Counted from the first letter of the stretch, positions 8,088 through 17,297 are shown. The stretch is 64,000 bases of DNA from HGM04593 sp045634305 (GCA_045634305.1 JAZQZZ010000017.1:1-64000), one strand, 5' to 3'. Notes: generated from the sequence alone by a model not told the origin. A program made the numbers and translations.

Positions 8088-9692
8088 ATGAAAATATCAA
8101 ACATAATATTCCTTTTTGCGGGTACATTGCTGTTGGCTTTGCCTGCCGGATATGAGCCGGGACATTTTGCAAAAGTGCTTTTTGCAGGCGCATTTGTACA
8201 GTCATTCGCCTGGACCGGCATAATTCTTTTTTTGGTTCATCGCAGCTTGGCGGCCAAACGAACAATAATATCACTCTTCTACATACTTTGCTGTTTGGAG
8301 ACATTCCTGTTCCTGCGCTTCGGTTCACGATTGGACCCCAACATGCTGACATTGGCATTACAGACCAACAGTAACGAAGCGGGTGAATTCATGTCGGTAT
8401 ATTTGGCTACTCCATTTACATTCATATTCCTTATTATTGTATCACTCTTATATTTTGTATTGTACAAATCTCTGGGGATTACGGTTGCATGGAAGCGTAC
8501 AAACTACAAATATGTCAACACCGGAATATTGGTCGGAACAATAATAGGACTTGCACTGCCATATCTTCCAAAGAGTTTTCCGATGGGGAGGAACACCTTG
8601 AATGAATTGACAATGTCTGTTGAATTTGTGGTTGAGCGACGTTCTGATATCGACAGGATGACAGACTGCATAGAGAAGATTTGCGTAACGGCAACACCGG
8701 AAAATAACGATGCGCCAATAATTACATTGGTTATTGGAGAGTCGTTCAACAAACAGCACAGTTCACTTTATGGATATTACCTGTCCACATCTCCAAACTT
8801 GCAGAAAGAATTTGATAGCGGCAACCTTTTTTGTTTTACAAATGCAATGTCTCCTACAAACGGGACAGACTTTGCCATGCGATATATCCTCTCACTCAAA
8901 GATTGCGGGAACACAGAAAGTGATAGCATACATCAGTTTCTGCTGATGCCGGCAATTTTCAGAAAAGCCGGATACAAGGTTGCATATTTCGACAATCAAT
9001 ACACACGCTCATCGGGCGGTTCATTAGACTTCAGTTGTGGATATTTTCTAAACCCCGTACAAATCCATAGTCAATGCTTCGATTATAGAAACGAAAAAAC
9101 CTGCGAATACGATGGAGATTTTATCAGCCGATACAGCAGAGACATTTTGTCTCAACCGAAATCGCTGAATATCATACACCTTAAAGGCCAGCATTTTGAT
9201 GCCGCATTACGCTACCCCGAAAGTTTTGAGAAATTCAAACCGGATGACATCAGACAACAAGCTCTTGACGAAGAGCAGAAACAACAAGTAGCGCATTATG
9301 ACAACGCCACACTGTATAACGACTATGTTTTAAAAAGCATCATCGACAAGTTCCGGGACAAGAATGCCATTGTCATTTATTTATCGGACCATGGAGAACA
9401 GATTTATGATGAGCCAAGCCACCTGTTTGGACGCGGTTTTGACACCACAGACAAAGAAGAGACAATCAAGGCCGTGTACCAGATTCCGTTTATGATATGG
9501 TGCAGCAATGAATATATAAACAAGTCGAAAGAGGTAGTGAAAGCCATACGGGAAGTAAAAGACAACGAGATATGCACAGCTGATATCGCATACTTGCTTT
9601 TCGACATCGCGGATATAGATTTCAACTATAATATCAAGTCAAAGAGTTTTATTGACAACAGTTTTGTTCCACATAAAGTAATAATAAATTAA
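8088..9692 (+). CDS. Phosphoethanolamine transferase-like sulfatase-family membrane enzyme
   Basis: About five N-terminal membrane helices (residues 1-170) precede a periplasmic alkaline-phosphatase/sulfatase domain. The metal-binding and nucleophile region reads TLVIGESFNKQHSSLYGY; the conserved Thr of EptA-type enzymes corresponds to the later NGTDFAMR, and IYLSDHGEQIYDE gives the Asp-His metal ligands. Such enzymes move phosphoethanolamine from phosphatidylethanolamine to lipid A or another glycan, altering surface charge. Length (534) is normal for the family. The acceptor is not known. apbE follows after 11 bp. Confidence 0.85.
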   Translation: MKISNIIFLFAGTLLLALPAGYEPGHFAKVLFAGAFVQSFAWTGIILFLVHRSLAAKRTIISLFYILCCLETFLFLRFGSRLDPNMLTLALQTNSNEAGEFMSVYLATPFTFIFLIIVSLLYFVLYKSLGITVAWKRTNYKYVNTGILVGTIIGLALPYLPKSFPMGRNTLNELTMSVEFVVERRSDIDRMTDCIEKICVTATPENNDAPIITLVIGESFNKQHSSLYGYYLSTSPNLQKEFDSGNLFCFTNAMSPTNGTDFAMRYILSLKDCGNTESDSIHQFLLMPAIFRKAGYKVAYFDNQYTRSSGGSLDFSCGYFLNPVQIHSQCFDYRNEKTCEYDGDFISRYSRDILSQPKSLNIIHLKGQHFDAALRYPESFEKFKPDDIRQQALDEEQKQQVAHYDNATLYNDYVLKSIIDKFRDKNAIVIYLSDHGEQIYDEPSHLFGRGFDTTDKEETIKAVYQIPFMIWCSNEYINKSKEVVKAIREVKDNEICTADIAYLLFDIADIDFNYNIKSKSFIDNSFVPHKVIIN

Positions 9693-9703
9693 ACGACTGA
9701 ACG

Positions 9704-10699
9704 ATGAACGGTAAATTGAGCAAATTCAAAATTGTGTTCCTCCTATTCCTCATTATTGGAACATTCTACATTCTGAGGAACCACACACCCGAGGTCTACA
9801 CCACTAACAGCGGTTATGTTTTCGGTACACAGTACAACATCAAATACAAGAGCACGCAGGACCTGCACGGCGAGATAAGGAGCACGCTGAATGAGGTTGA
9901 CAACTCCTTGTCCATGTTCAACAGGAATTCCATAATAAGCGCATTCAACAGCAACAGGGATACCATAGCCAACGAGATGTTCACCGAGGTTTTCAACCTT
10001 GCGCAGAAGATTTCTGCAAAGACCGATGGAGCATTCGACATCACCGTTGCGCCACTGGTGAATGCTTGGGGTTTCGGCTTCAAGAAAGGCGAACTGCCCG
10101 ACAGTGCAACAGTTGAGGAGCTACGCAGCAAGGTTGGCTACACCACTGTTGCATTGGTTGACGGCAGGGTTATCAAGCAGAACCCCGGTACAATGTTGGA
10201 TTGCGGCGCCATAGCCAAGGGCTACGGATGTGACATGGTGGCACACATGCTCGACAGCAGGAACATCACCGATTACATGATTGAGATTGGAGGCGAAGTT
10301 GTGACAAAGGGAAAGAATGACAGAGGCACGGAGTGGAACATAAGCATAAGCAAACCGACTGAGAACACGACAGGTGGCCACAATGGGCACCAAAAGATAA
10401 TTGCCATAAGCGGAAAGGCAATGGCAACATCGGGCAACTACCGCAATTTCCGCATTGAGAACGGAAAGAAGTATGCCCACACCATCGACCCGCGTACAGG
10501 CTACCCGGTGCAACATTCACTGCTCAGTGCAACGGTTATTGCCGAGAATTGCGCCAAGGCTGATGCTTATGCCACATCGTTCATGGTCATGGGACTTGAA
10601 AAGGCCATTGAACAGTGCAGGAGAGACAGCATTGAAGCATTCTTCATATACAGTAACGAGGACGGAGCACTACAGACCTATGCAACGGAAGGGTTCTGA
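9704..10699 (+). CDS. apbE: FAD:protein FMN transferase (ApbE family)
   Basis: A single N-terminal membrane segment (about residues 8-24) anchors the protein to face the periplasm. The body has ApbE motifs: FGTQYNIKY, DGAFDITVAPLVNAWGFG, LDCGAIAKGYGCD, IEIGGEVVTKGKN, and the metal-binding TIDPRTGYPV then DAYATSFMVMG. The enzyme attaches FMN covalently to Thr in target proteins such as NqrB/NqrC or RnfG, a Mg2+-dependent reaction. Length (331) is typical. No flavoprotein target lies next to it in this window. Confidence 0.93.
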   Translation: MNGKLSKFKIVFLLFLIIGTFYILRNHTPEVYTTNSGYVFGTQYNIKYKSTQDLHGEIRSTLNEVDNSLSMFNRNSIISAFNSNRDTIANEMFTEVFNLAQKISAKTDGAFDITVAPLVNAWGFGFKKGELPDSATVEELRSKVGYTTVALVDGRVIKQNPGTMLDCGAIAKGYGCDMVAHMLDSRNITDYMIEIGGEVVTKGKNDRGTEWNISISKPTENTTGGHNGHQKIIAISGKAMATSGNYRNFRIENGKKYAHTIDPRTGYPVQHSLLSATVIAENCAKADAYATSFMVMGLEKAIEQCRRDSIEAFFIYSNEDGALQTYATEGF

Positions 10700-10777
10700 A
10701 AAAACATTCTCATCATAAAAGGACGGCGCCGGTCTACGATGACCCCCTCTGTCGTTATTTATATCACAAAGGGAGAA

Positions 10778-11401
10778 TCACCCCTCGGCCATTGTTGTGG
10801 CACTTACCATATTTATAAAGTGAAGCAGGTTGGAGGTGAAAAGTTTCACGGAAATAGCAAGCAGGATTATACCGAAGAACTTGCGTGTGAAATAGATGCC
10901 GCCCTTTCCAAGCATACGCTGCAGATGGGCCGTTGCGCTCAGCATAATGAACACGACCACAGCATTTACAAGCAGGGCTATGAGAATGTTGATACCGGCA
11001 TATTCGGCCTTCAGTGACAGAAGGGTTGTAAAGGAACCAGCACCGGCAAGCAAGGGGAAAACCAATGGGACCATTGTCGCATTGTTCGCTGCGATGGAGG
11101 AATCCTTGAAAATCTCGATGTCGAGCACCATCTCAATGGCCATAAGGAATATGATCAGCGCACCTGCCACTGCAAAGGAGTTGATATCGACGCCAAAAAG
11201 ATTGAGAATCCAGTCGCCCACAAAGAAGAATATCAACATGAGAGAGAATGCATAGAAAACAGCCTTTCCCGGGTCGATAACCTTTCCCTTGTCACGGATT
11301 GAGAGTACAATTGGCATGATGCCTATCGGGTCAATGACTGCAAAAAGCACAATAAAGGCGCTCAAGAATTCCACCGTATTGAAAGCCGAAAAATATTCCA
11401 T
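10778..11401 (-). CDS. MarC/NAAT family integral membrane protein
   Basis: This 207-residue protein has six hydrophobic segments and the family start pattern (FIVLFAVIDPIGIMPIVLSI). MarC proteins were once linked to multiple antibiotic resistance and are now described as putative small neutral amino acid or metabolite transporters; the substrate is unknown. It converges with apbE, with 78 bp between stops and no clear terminator hairpin. It is divergent from rpsA across a 221-bp A/T-rich gap. Confidence 0.88.
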   Translation of the reverse strand: MEYFSAFNTVEFLSAFIVLFAVIDPIGIMPIVLSIRDKGKVIDPGKAVFYAFSLMLIFFFVGDWILNLFGVDINSFAVAGALIIFLMAIEMVLDIEIFKDSSIAANNATMVPLVFPLLAGAGSFTTLLSLKAEYAGINILIALLVNAVVVFIMLSATAHLQRMLGKGGIYFTRKFFGIILLAISVKLFTSNLLHFINMVSATTMAEG

Positions 11402-11564
11402 AATTGTTTATAATGTTTAAAATAGGACAAAACTAACTGTTCACAAACGCAAATGTAGAGTTTTTTTTAATAAGAGAAAAGAAACTGCCACAACAAATAC
11501 TTTTATTTTTTAAAAAAAGAACAAAAAACAAGGCACAAAATATCCGTATTTGACAAAAAAGTTG

Positions 11565-11572
11565 TACCTTTG
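11565..11572 (+). promoter_or_regulatory. Bacteroidetes -7 box (TACCTTTG) upstream of rpsA
   Basis: TACCTTTG matches the TAnnTTTG consensus and lies 51 bp before the rpsA start. A TTTG at 11549-11552 is too close (12-bp spacer) to be a standard -33 box, so only the -7 element is well supported. Confidence 0.55.
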
Positions 11573-11622
11573 CGGCCGAATTCTATCAACATAATGTCTA
11601 ACTCATTAACTTTTAAAAAATT

Positions 11623-13419
11623 ATGAGCAACGAAATTCTAACAGGTACACCCGATTTCAATTGGGAGTCGTACGAGAAAGGCGAGAACATCTCAGGTCTT
11701 TCACACGAGCAGCTTGAGCAGGCCTATGATGGCACACTCAACAAGGTATCAAGCCGCGAGGTAGTAATGGGTACCGTTATCGGTATCAACAAGCGTGAGG
11801 TTATTGTAGACATCAACTACAAGCAGGACGCTATCATCCCCATCAGCGAGTTCCGCTACAACCCAGACCTTAAGGTAGGTGACCAGGTTGAGGTTTACAT
11901 CGAGAACTTGGAGGACAAGAAGGGTCAGTTGAACCTTTCACACAAGAAAGCACGCGCAAGCCGTTCTTGGGAGCTTGTCAACAAGGCTATGGAAGAGCAG
12001 GCAGTTGTACGTGGTTACATCAAGTGCCGCACTAAGGGCGGTATGATTGTTGACGTATTCGGTATCGAGGCATTCTTGCCAGGTTCACAGATCGACGTTA
12101 AGCCTATCCGTGACTACGATGCATACGTTGGCCAGACAGAAGACTTCAAAATCGTTAAGATCAACCAGGAATTCAAGAACGTTGTCGTTTCTCACAAGGC
12201 TCTTATCGAGGCTGAGCTTGAGGAGCAGAAGAAGAAGATCATCAGCACACTTGAGAAGGGTCAGGTACTCGAGGGTACAGTAAAGAACATCACTTCTTAC
12301 GGTGTATTCATCGACCTCGGTGGCGTTGACGGTCTCATCCACATCACAGACCTCTCTTGGGGCCGCGTAAACGATCCTACAGAGGTTGTTACTCTCGACC
12401 AGAAGATCAATGTTGTTATCATCGACTTCGATGATGAGAAGAAGCGCATTGCTCTCGGCTTGAAGCAGCTTACTCCACACCCATGGGATGCTATCGACGC
12501 TGACCTCAAGGTAGGTGATGTAGTTAAGGGTAAGGTAGTTGTTATGGCTGACTACGGCGCATTCATCGAAATCGCTCCTGGCGTTGAGGGTCTTATCCAC
12601 GTTTCAGAGATGTCTTGGAACCAGCACTTGCGTTCAGCTCAGGACTTCATGAAGGTTGGCGAAGAGGTAGAGGCAGTTATCCTCACACTCGACCGCGACG
12701 AGCGTAAGATGTCACTCGGTATCAAGCAGCTCAAGGAGGATCCATGGGCTAGCATCGAGGAGAAGTATCCTATCGGTTCAAAGCACACAGCAAAGGTTCG
12801 CAACTTCACTAACTTCGGTATCTTTGTTGAGATTGAGGAGGGTGTTGACGGTCTCATCCACATCAGCGACCTCTCTTGGACAAAGAAGGTTAAGCACCCA
12901 TCTGAGTTCACACAGATCGGTGAGGCTATCGATGTTCAGGTATTGGAGATCGACAAGGAGAACCGCCGCTTGAGCCTTGGTCACAAGCAGCTCGAGGAGA
13001 ACCCATGGGATGTATTCGAGACAGTATTCACCGTTGGTTCAATCCACGAGGGTGTTATCACAGAGCTCATCGACAAGGGCGCAGTTGTTTCATTGCCTTA
13101 CGGCGTTGAGGGCTTCGCTACTCCAAAGCACCTCGTTAAGGAGGATGGCACACAGGCTGCTGCAGAGGAGAAGTTGTCATTCAAGGTGATCGAGTTCAAC
13201 AAGGAGGCTAAGCGCATCATCCTTTCTCACAGCCGTATCTTCGAGGATGCAGCTAAGGAGGAGGAGAAGGCTGAGAAGAAGGCCGCTGCTGCAGCTCGCA
13301 AGAGCAAGAAGGCAGAGGAGGCAGCTCCTGCAATCCAGAACCAGGCTGCTTCAACAACTCTCGGCGACATCGACGCACTTGCTGCTCTCAAGAGCAAGCT
13401 CGAGGGTAAAGGTGAATAA
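11623..13419 (+). CDS. rpsA: 30S ribosomal protein S1
   Basis: The 598-residue protein carries tandem S1 (OB-fold) RNA-binding domains. The clearest begin near residues 216 (GQVLEGTVKNITSYGVFIDL), 300 (GDVVKGKVVVMADYGAFIEI) and 384 (AKVRNFTNFGIFVEI), each followed by G[VL]DGLIHIS/T and a LGLKQL/LGHKQL end; weaker domains flank them. An Ala/Lys/Glu-rich tail closes the protein. S1 holds mRNA on the 30S subunit, important in Bacteroidetes where Shine-Dalgarno sites are rare. A strong terminator follows, so it is probably monocistronic. Confidence 0.97.
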   Translation: MSNEILTGTPDFNWESYEKGENISGLSHEQLEQAYDGTLNKVSSREVVMGTVIGINKREVIVDINYKQDAIIPISEFRYNPDLKVGDQVEVYIENLEDKKGQLNLSHKKARASRSWELVNKAMEEQAVVRGYIKCRTKGGMIVDVFGIEAFLPGSQIDVKPIRDYDAYVGQTEDFKIVKINQEFKNVVVSHKALIEAELEEQKKKIISTLEKGQVLEGTVKNITSYGVFIDLGGVDGLIHITDLSWGRVNDPTEVVTLDQKINVVIIDFDDEKKRIALGLKQLTPHPWDAIDADLKVGDVVKGKVVVMADYGAFIEIAPGVEGLIHVSEMSWNQHLRSAQDFMKVGEEVEAVILTLDRDERKMSLGIKQLKEDPWASIEEKYPIGSKHTAKVRNFTNFGIFVEIEEGVDGLIHISDLSWTKKVKHPSEFTQIGEAIDVQVLEIDKENRRLSLGHKQLEENPWDVFETVFTVGSIHEGVITELIDKGAVVSLPYGVEGFATPKHLVKEDGTQAAAEEKLSFKVIEFNKEAKRIILSHSRIFEDAAKEEEKAEKKAAAAARKSKKAEEAAPAIQNQAASTTLGDIDALAALKSKLEGKGE

Positions 13420-13445
13420 TTGAATTGATTCACACAATATCTACG

Positions 13446-13482
13446 GTTAAGGCTGTCCATGTGGACAGCCTTAACTTTTTTT
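13446..13482 (+). terminator. Rho-independent terminator of rpsA
   Basis: A perfect 14-bp stem (13446-13459 with 13462-13475) is followed by seven T, starting 26 bp after the rpsA stop. Confidence 0.92.
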
Positions 13483-13484
13483 AA

Positions 13485-13779
13485 GCAATGATATAGCAGT
13501 TGACCCAGGATGCTTTGTCATTTTTCGGGCAAGCCCTCAACAACACGTCTGAGCGTAGCGAAGTATCTATCACTGCGCAGTTATAAGATCCTTCACATCC
13601 AGTTACTCGCTACGCTCATCGAAAGCTACGATTAAGCGAGAGCAAAGACAGTTTACTTGCTTTGCCGAGCGGTAGTAGCTTCGTAAAACAAAACCTCTTT
13701 TTAATATTTCTATTAAGGTATGGTCAGGATGACAGTTTCGCGAAATTAATTGTCTTTGGGTCAACTGCTATATTATTAC
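13485..13779. repeat. MITE-like palindromic element, copy 1 (23-bp terminal inverted repeats)
   Basis: Left end 13485-13507 (GCAATGATATAGCAGTTGAC, then CCA) and right end 13757-13779 are inverted copies with two mismatches. Inside are the halves TGTCATTTTTCGGGC, GAGCGTAGCGAAGTATCT and TCAGGATGACA, matching the widespread intergenic motif built on GTCATCCTGAGCG and GCGAAGGATCT. A shorter relative with the same ends is at 55430-55573, and an inverted relative of the centre is at 24703-24797. No coding frame. It fills the gap between rpsA and rnz. Confidence 0.7.
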
Positions 13780-13807
13780 CTTTTTTATTTCAAATAGTGA
13801 TAGACAA

Positions 13808-13839
13808 TTTGCTTTTTAACACTCTAATAAGTAAATTTG
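13808..13839 (+). promoter_or_regulatory. Promoter of rnz (TTTG-N20-TAAATTTG)
   Basis: TTTG at 13808-13811 and TAAATTTG at 13832-13839 have standard Bacteroidetes spacing. The rnz ATG begins only 8 bp after the -7 box, so the transcript would start at or within a few bases of the start codon. Confidence 0.7.
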
Positions 13840-13846
13840 CAGAACT

Positions 13847-14764
13847 ATGGAACCATTCGAGATACACATATTAGGGTGTGGATCGGCACTGCCCACGACA
13901 AGGCATAATGCAAGTGCACAAATTGTAAAGATTGGCAACAAACAGTTCATGATTGACTGCGGAGAGGGCACACAAGTGCAGTTGCGCCGCAGCCACATAC
14001 ATTTCTCGTTCATCAACCACATCTTCATTTCGCACCTGCATGGCGACCACTGCTTTGGCCTTATAGGCCTCATATCAACCTTTGCCTTGCTTGGACGCAC
14101 TGCCCCACTGCACATATACGCCGACCCGAACCTCGAAGAGGTGATGAGACCGCAGATAGATTTCTTCTGCAAAGGGATGAATTATCCCCTATTCTTCCAT
14201 GGCATAGATGCCACAAAACAGCAAGTGATTTTTGAAGACAACACCATAACAGTAGAGTCTCTGCCGCTGAAGCACCGCATGCCGTGCTGCGGATTCCTGT
14301 TCCGTGAAAAGCCGAAGAAACGACATCTCATTGGCGATGTAATAAACTTCTATAACATACCGGCATACATGCGTCAGGCCATAAAGGACGGAGCCGACTA
14401 CATCACCCCGGACGGTGAAACAATACCCAACAGCAGGCTCACAAAGGACGCAGACCCCTCACGCAGCTATGCCTACTGCAGCGACACTGCCCCATGCAGC
14501 CACAACAACGAATTGTTGCAGGGTGTAGACTTGCTATATCACGAGGCCACATTTGCCGATAGCGAGAAGGAACGTGCAGTACAGACTTTCCATAGCACCG
14601 CATACCAGGCAGCGCAGGTTGCATGTAATGCAGGAGTGAAGAGACTGGTCATTGGTCATTACTCTTCACGTTACGAGACGCCCGAGGTGCTGCTAAACGA
14701 GGCATGCGAGCTATTCCCCGACACCATTGCCGCAAAAGAGGGAATGGTAATTACCATTGACTGA
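13847..14764 (+). CDS. rnz: Ribonuclease Z
   Basis: This metallo-beta-lactamase-fold endonuclease trims the 3' ends of tRNA precursors, needed where CCA is not gene-encoded, as in the tRNAs of this window. The signature HLHGDH (residues 63-68) binds two zinc ions; more ligands appear in SYAYCSDTAP and LYHEATFAD. N-terminal LGCGSALPTT and IDCGEGTQ are typical of the family, and 305 residues is normal length. A promoter immediately upstream predicts a very short or absent 5' leader. Confidence 0.95.
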   Translation: MEPFEIHILGCGSALPTTRHNASAQIVKIGNKQFMIDCGEGTQVQLRRSHIHFSFINHIFISHLHGDHCFGLIGLISTFALLGRTAPLHIYADPNLEEVMRPQIDFFCKGMNYPLFFHGIDATKQQVIFEDNTITVESLPLKHRMPCCGFLFREKPKKRHLIGDVINFYNIPAYMRQAIKDGADYITPDGETIPNSRLTKDADPSRSYAYCSDTAPCSHNNELLQGVDLLYHEATFADSEKERAVQTFHSTAYQAAQVACNAGVKRLVIGHYSSRYETPEVLLNEACELFPDTIAAKEGMVITID

Positions 14765-14808
14765 ACATTAAATTTTCATCATCCAAAGCAATAATTACCT
14801 GTACCGCC

Positions 14809-15369
14809 GTGTCAAGAAACGACTATAACGAAGAGATCATAATTGCACAGCTCAAGAAAGAAAATCTCAGAGCCGGTGCATTCTCTGCCATAGTCAATGA
14901 ACACAGCGAGAGCATATATTGGCACATCAGACGCATGGTACTGGAACACGAGGATGCCAATGACATTGTACAGAACACCTTCATAAAGGCATGGACGAAC
15001 ATCGAAAGTTTCCAGGGGAAGTCAAAAATATCGACATGGCTCTACCGCATTGCCATAAACGAGACACTGACATTCCTGAACAAAAAACAGAACTCCCTTG
15101 TTTCACTGGACACGCCGGAAGGTGCGATAGCCGAACAGCTTGAAAGCGACTCATATTTCAGTGGCGACAAAGCCGACGCACTATTGCAGGAGGCTATTGC
15201 GCGCCTGCCCGAAAAGCAGCGCCTGGTATTCAACCTAAAGTATTACGACGAAATGAAATACGAGGAGATATCACAGTTGCTCGACACCAGCGTAGGCGCC
15301 TTGAAGGCATCATATCACATTGCAGTGAAAAAAATTGAGGAATATTTGAAAAAAACAGAAGATTCCTGA
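14809..15369 (+). CDS. ECF-type RNA polymerase sigma factor
   Basis: The 186-residue protein has sigma region 2 at about 25-95 (DANDIVQNTFIKAWTNIESF, then GKSKISTWLYRIAINETL) and region 4 helix-turn-helix at about 128-180 (LPEKQRLVFNLKYYDEMKYE). The start is GTG at 14809; no in-frame ATG exists upstream near enough. It is followed by a small single-pass membrane protein and a Spy/CpxP-like periplasmic protein, which suggests control of an envelope-stress response. The membrane protein may be its anti-sigma factor (inference). Confidence 0.9.
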   Translation: MSRNDYNEEIIIAQLKKENLRAGAFSAIVNEHSESIYWHIRRMVLEHEDANDIVQNTFIKAWTNIESFQGKSKISTWLYRIAINETLTFLNKKQNSLVSLDTPEGAIAEQLESDSYFSGDKADALLQEAIARLPEKQRLVFNLKYYDEMKYEEISQLLDTSVGALKASYHIAVKKIEEYLKKTEDS

Positions 15370-15425
15370 GCAGGACCGATTAAACCATAGGCCAAATATT
15401 CCATCTTATAAGTAGAAGTTCAATT

Positions 15426-15755
15426 ATGGAAAGAGAAGAGTATTCAAAAAAAGAAGTTTTCACGGTGCCCGAAGGCTACTTCGAGCAACTCAACCGTAAC
15501 ATATTGGATGCTACAGAAAACTGCAACCCGGCCGTACAGCGCCGCAGAAGCCACGTATTTGGCAGAGTGGCCGGATATGCTGCAGCCGTGGCCATCCTGT
15601 TTGTACTGGCAATAAACGTATTGACGCCCAAAAGTACCGACAGCGGAAACATTGCAGTTTCAGCCGATAATGAATATATCGACAACATACTCAACAGCTA
15701 CACAATTGACGACTACACCTTCTACTGCTACCTCACAGACAGCAATTTCGAATAA
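15426..15755 (+). CDS. Small single-pass membrane protein, possible anti-sigma factor
   Basis: The 109 residues comprise a cytoplasmic N-terminus with FTVPEGYFEQLNRNIL, a motif common in Bacteroidetes proteins encoded next to ECF sigma genes, one membrane helix at about 48-66 (GYAAAVAILFVLAINVL), and a short acidic periplasmic tail. The position between the sigma gene and a CpxP-like gene suits an anti-sigma or sensor role. No zinc-binding anti-sigma motif is visible, so this is inference. Confidence 0.6.
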   Translation: MEREEYSKKEVFTVPEGYFEQLNRNILDATENCNPAVQRRRSHVFGRVAGYAAAVAILFVLAINVLTPKSTDSGNIAVSADNEYIDNILNSYTIDDYTFYCYLTDSNFE

Positions 15756-15776
15756 ACCGTAACAAAAAACAGATAT

Positions 15777-16250
15777 ATGAAAAAATTAGTTTTCGCTTCA
15801 TTGTTCATGCTTTTCGCAGTGTTGACAGGCTACGCCCAACAACACAACAGGAAGCCCCACTTCTCGCCCGAGGAGTTCCAGGCAAAACAGAGAGCATACA
15901 TCACAGAAAAGGCCGGACTGACAACCGAAGAAGCCGACGCCTTTTTCCCGTTATTCTTCGAATTGCAGAAGAAGAAATTCGACCTTGAGCGCAATGCACG
16001 CAAGGATTTCCGAAAACAGCGTAACGAGCAGATGAACGAAGAAGAGTGTCGCAAGTTCGTGCACAACATGGCAGATGTGAAGATTGAGATTGCCAAGCTC
16101 GAAAAGGAATATACCGACAAATACCTCGAGGTGCTACCGGCATGCAAGGTCCGCAGAGTGCAACATGCCGAAGGCTCTTTCCAGCGCGACCTTATGAAGA
16201 AGATGATAGAGCACAGGAACAACGTCCACAAAGACAAAAAAGCCGAATGA
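15777..16250 (+). CDS. Spy/CpxP-like periplasmic protein
   Basis: A signal peptide (MKKLVFASLFMLFAVLTGYA) is followed by about 135 charged, helical residues. KAGLTTEEADAFFPLFFELQ and YLEVLPACKVRRVQHAEGSF resemble the helical repeats of Spy/CpxP proteins, ATP-independent chaperones or stress sensors of the periplasm. It is the last gene of the sigma operon and ends at a bidirectional terminator. Confidence 0.7.
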   Translation: MKKLVFASLFMLFAVLTGYAQQHNRKPHFSPEEFQAKQRAYITEKAGLTTEEADAFFPLFFELQKKKFDLERNARKDFRKQRNEQMNEEECRKFVHNMADVKIEIAKLEKEYTDKYLEVLPACKVRRVQHAEGSFQRDLMKKMIEHRNNVHKDKKAE

Positions 16251-16253
16251 TAT

Positions 16254-16295
16254 AATGCAAAAAGAGATTCCGAATTCGGAATCTCTTTTTGCATT
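16254..16295. terminator. Bidirectional terminator between convergent genes
   Basis: A perfect 21-bp inverted repeat (16254-16274 with 16275-16295) has A-run and T-run flanks inside the stem, so it can terminate transcription from both sides: the sigma operon and mazG. Confidence 0.88.
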
Positions 16296-16321
16296 ATTAT
16301 GGGAAAAACTCAAGACAAGAA

Positions 16322-17107
16322 CTACATTCCCTTTTCCTTTGCCTCGTTCCAAAGAGCGTCCATCTCCTCGAGCGACATATCGCGCAAGTTGCGTCCCTGC
16401 CCTATTGAATGCGCCTCGACATAGTTAAAGCGGCGGCGGAACTTGCCGTTTGTAAGTTCAAGCGCATTATCGGGATTTATGCCATAAAGGCGCGATGCAT
16501 TCACCATGCTGAACAGCAAATCGCCAAACTCCTTTTCCATGTTTACGGCATTACCCTGCTTCATTTCCTCCTCAATCTCGGCAATCTCTTCCTTCACCTT
16601 TGCCCATACATCCTCTTTCTTTTCCCAATCAAAGCCCACATTGGCAGCCTTCTCCTGCATGCGATAAGCCTTTATGAGCGATGGCATTGAGGAGGGCACA
16701 CCACTGAGAATAGTCTTGTTGCCATCTTTTTCGGTCATCTTCAGCTGCTCCCAGTTCTTGCACACCTCACCGGCCGTCTCGGCTACAGCATCGCCAAAAA
16801 CATGGGGATGACGATATATCAGTTTGTCACACAGGCGGTCACACACATCCTTCATGTCGAACTGCTGCTTCTCGCTTGCAATCTTTGCATAGAATGCCAC
16901 GTGCAGCAGCACATCGCCAAGCTCTTTGCAAATATTCTGCGTATCATCGGCCACAAGGGCGTCTGACAATTCAAAACACTCCTCTATTGTATTCGGGCGC
17001 AGGCTGCTGTTTGTCTGTTTCCTGTCCCATGGACACTTCTCGCGCAACTCGTCAAGGACATCAAGGAAACGCCCGAAAGCATCTAAAATTTCTTCTCTAC
17101 TATGCAT
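16322..17107 (-). CDS. mazG: Nucleoside triphosphate pyrophosphohydrolase
   Basis: The ATG at 17107 (MHSREEILDAFGRFLDVLDE) is chosen over a longer frame to 17191 because it matches the usual N-terminus; this gives 261 residues. Two tandem MazG all-alpha domains are visible: CPWDRKQTNSSLRPNTIEE with EECFELSDAL and ELGDVLLHVAFYA, and near the C-terminus EIAEIEEEMK with EFGDLLFSMVNASR. The EExxE/ExxD residues bind Mg2+. The enzyme hydrolyses NTPs to NMP and pyrophosphate and has been linked to cleansing of nucleotide pools and ppGpp control. Confidence 0.93.
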   Translation of the reverse strand: MHSREEILDAFGRFLDVLDELREKCPWDRKQTNSSLRPNTIEECFELSDALVADDTQNICKELGDVLLHVAFYAKIASEKQQFDMKDVCDRLCDKLIYRHPHVFGDAVAETAGEVCKNWEQLKMTEKDGNKTILSGVPSSMPSLIKAYRMQEKAANVGFDWEKKEDVWAKVKEEIAEIEEEMKQGNAVNMEKEFGDLLFSMVNASRLYGINPDNALELTNGKFRRRFNYVEAHSIGQGRNLRDMSLEEMDALWNEAKEKGM

Positions 17108-17297
17108 GATTGATATTTTTAACGGTACAAAAATAGAATAAAACAACGAATAGGGAAACCCTTGACGACATTTTGCATCAATGGCGGTCATTTTAGTGAT
17201 TTTTTTGCCTTGAAAGGTGATTATTTTGATAATAAGAGTTAACTTTGCAATTTAGAAAACATTTAATTTGGAATAAAAATATAAAATTCAAAATACT

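Noticed and set aside
13485..13779. CRISPR array
   Set aside because: The repeats are paired inverted ends of an element, not regularly spaced direct repeats; no cas genes are present. No CRISPR array was seen in the window.
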